Positions 6,752-6,893 of a stretch of DNA of 6,893 bases are shown here, piece after piece. Numbering within the stretch: the first letter of the stretch is position 1; every line of letters starts with the position of its first letter. Below the pieces are notes generated by a model, which was given only the letters and a program-made list of their open reading frames with translations, was not told the origin of the DNA and did no database searches. The position numbers and the translations under genes were made by a program. Source of the DNA: an uncultured Polynucleobacter sp. (GTDB taxonomy: Bacteria; Pseudomonadota; Gammaproteobacteria; Burkholderiales; Burkholderiaceae); contig CALKUJ010000233.1 in assembly GCA_937996825.1 (NCBI GenBank), positions 1-6,893 of the forward strand, written 5' to 3'.

Positions 6752-6821
6752 TCATCAAAAGTAAGCAATTGGGGATCGATAAACACTCTTGGTTTATAGA
6801 TCCCCAAATCACTTTTGGTGA
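6752..6821 (+). terminator. Long two-part stem-loop after lpd, probable operon 3' end
   Basis: An inner stem pairs 6769-6784 with 6792-6807 at 15 of 16 positions around a 7-nt loop; the mismatch is G6778/A6798. An outer stem pairs TCATCAAAAGT (6752-6762) with ACTTTTGGTGA (6811-6821), 11 pairs including one G-U. The two are joined by a 6-by-3-nt internal loop. It starts 16 nt after the lpd stop, so it probably marks the end of the operon mRNA. No proper T-run follows, which makes a classical intrinsic terminator uncertain. A 3'-end stabilising structure or a factor-assisted terminator is also possible. Confidence 0.6.
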
Positions 6822-6860
6822 CATGATTTAAAAACAGCATCAAATTAACAATATAAAAGT

Positions 6861-6893
<33 letters not shown>

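Noticed and set aside
6567..6824. 85-aa minus-strand open frame overlapping the lpd 3' end and the long hairpin
   Set aside because: Most of it is antisense to the conserved E3 C-terminus, including the catalytic HPHP motif, and its start lies just beyond the stem-loop. No family resemblance.

Overview
The window looks like a piece of a betaproteobacterial chromosome, order Burkholderiales, from a lineage with fairly low GC (mid-40s percent by eye, not computed). Three things point there: the SucA N-terminus (MMxxY..SYLFGGNAPYVEELYEAYL), the compact order sucA-sucB-lpd with a dedicated long-form E3, and a leader upstream of sucA that resembles the sucA RNA motif, which is known from Burkholderiales. 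I cannot fix the genus; Polynucleobacter-like or another low-GC relative is a guess.

Layout. Positions 1-40 are a perfect 18-bp hairpin terminator. Positions 68-757 (minus strand) encode a 229-aa DNA-binding protein with an excisionase/MerR-type helix-turn-helix and a degenerate response-regulator-like domain. Positions 758-1105 are a divergent regulatory region. It holds three short dyads, a good sigma-70-type promoter facing right (913-941), a 7-bp leader hairpin and a structured leader ending in the sucA ribosome binding site. Positions 1106-3961, 4012-5235 and 5299-6735 are sucA (odhA), sucB (odhB) and lpd (odhL), in one direction with gaps of 50 and 63 nt. Each has its own Shine-Dalgarno sequence, and they very probably form one operon. 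After lpd comes a long two-part stem-loop (6752-6821). The window ends inside a tandem hexanucleotide repeat (AACAGC)n at 6861-6893.

How the genes work together. The three plus-strand genes encode E1, E2 and E3 of the 2-oxoglutarate dehydrogenase complex of the TCA cycle. SucA decarboxylates 2-oxoglutarate on thiamine diphosphate, SucB carries and transfers the succinyl group to CoA on its lipoyl arm, and Lpd reoxidises the dihydrolipoyl group with FAD and NAD+. All key catalytic residues I looked for are present, so the complex should be functional. Control probably acts at the promoter and in the roughly 158-nt leader, where short complementary segments compete just upstream of the sucA Shine-Dalgarno.

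I do not see a new multi-gene system. The points most worth a second look are the leader RNA and its competing pairings, the unusual divergent regulator with dyads beside it, and the hexamer repeat and long hairpin after the operon.
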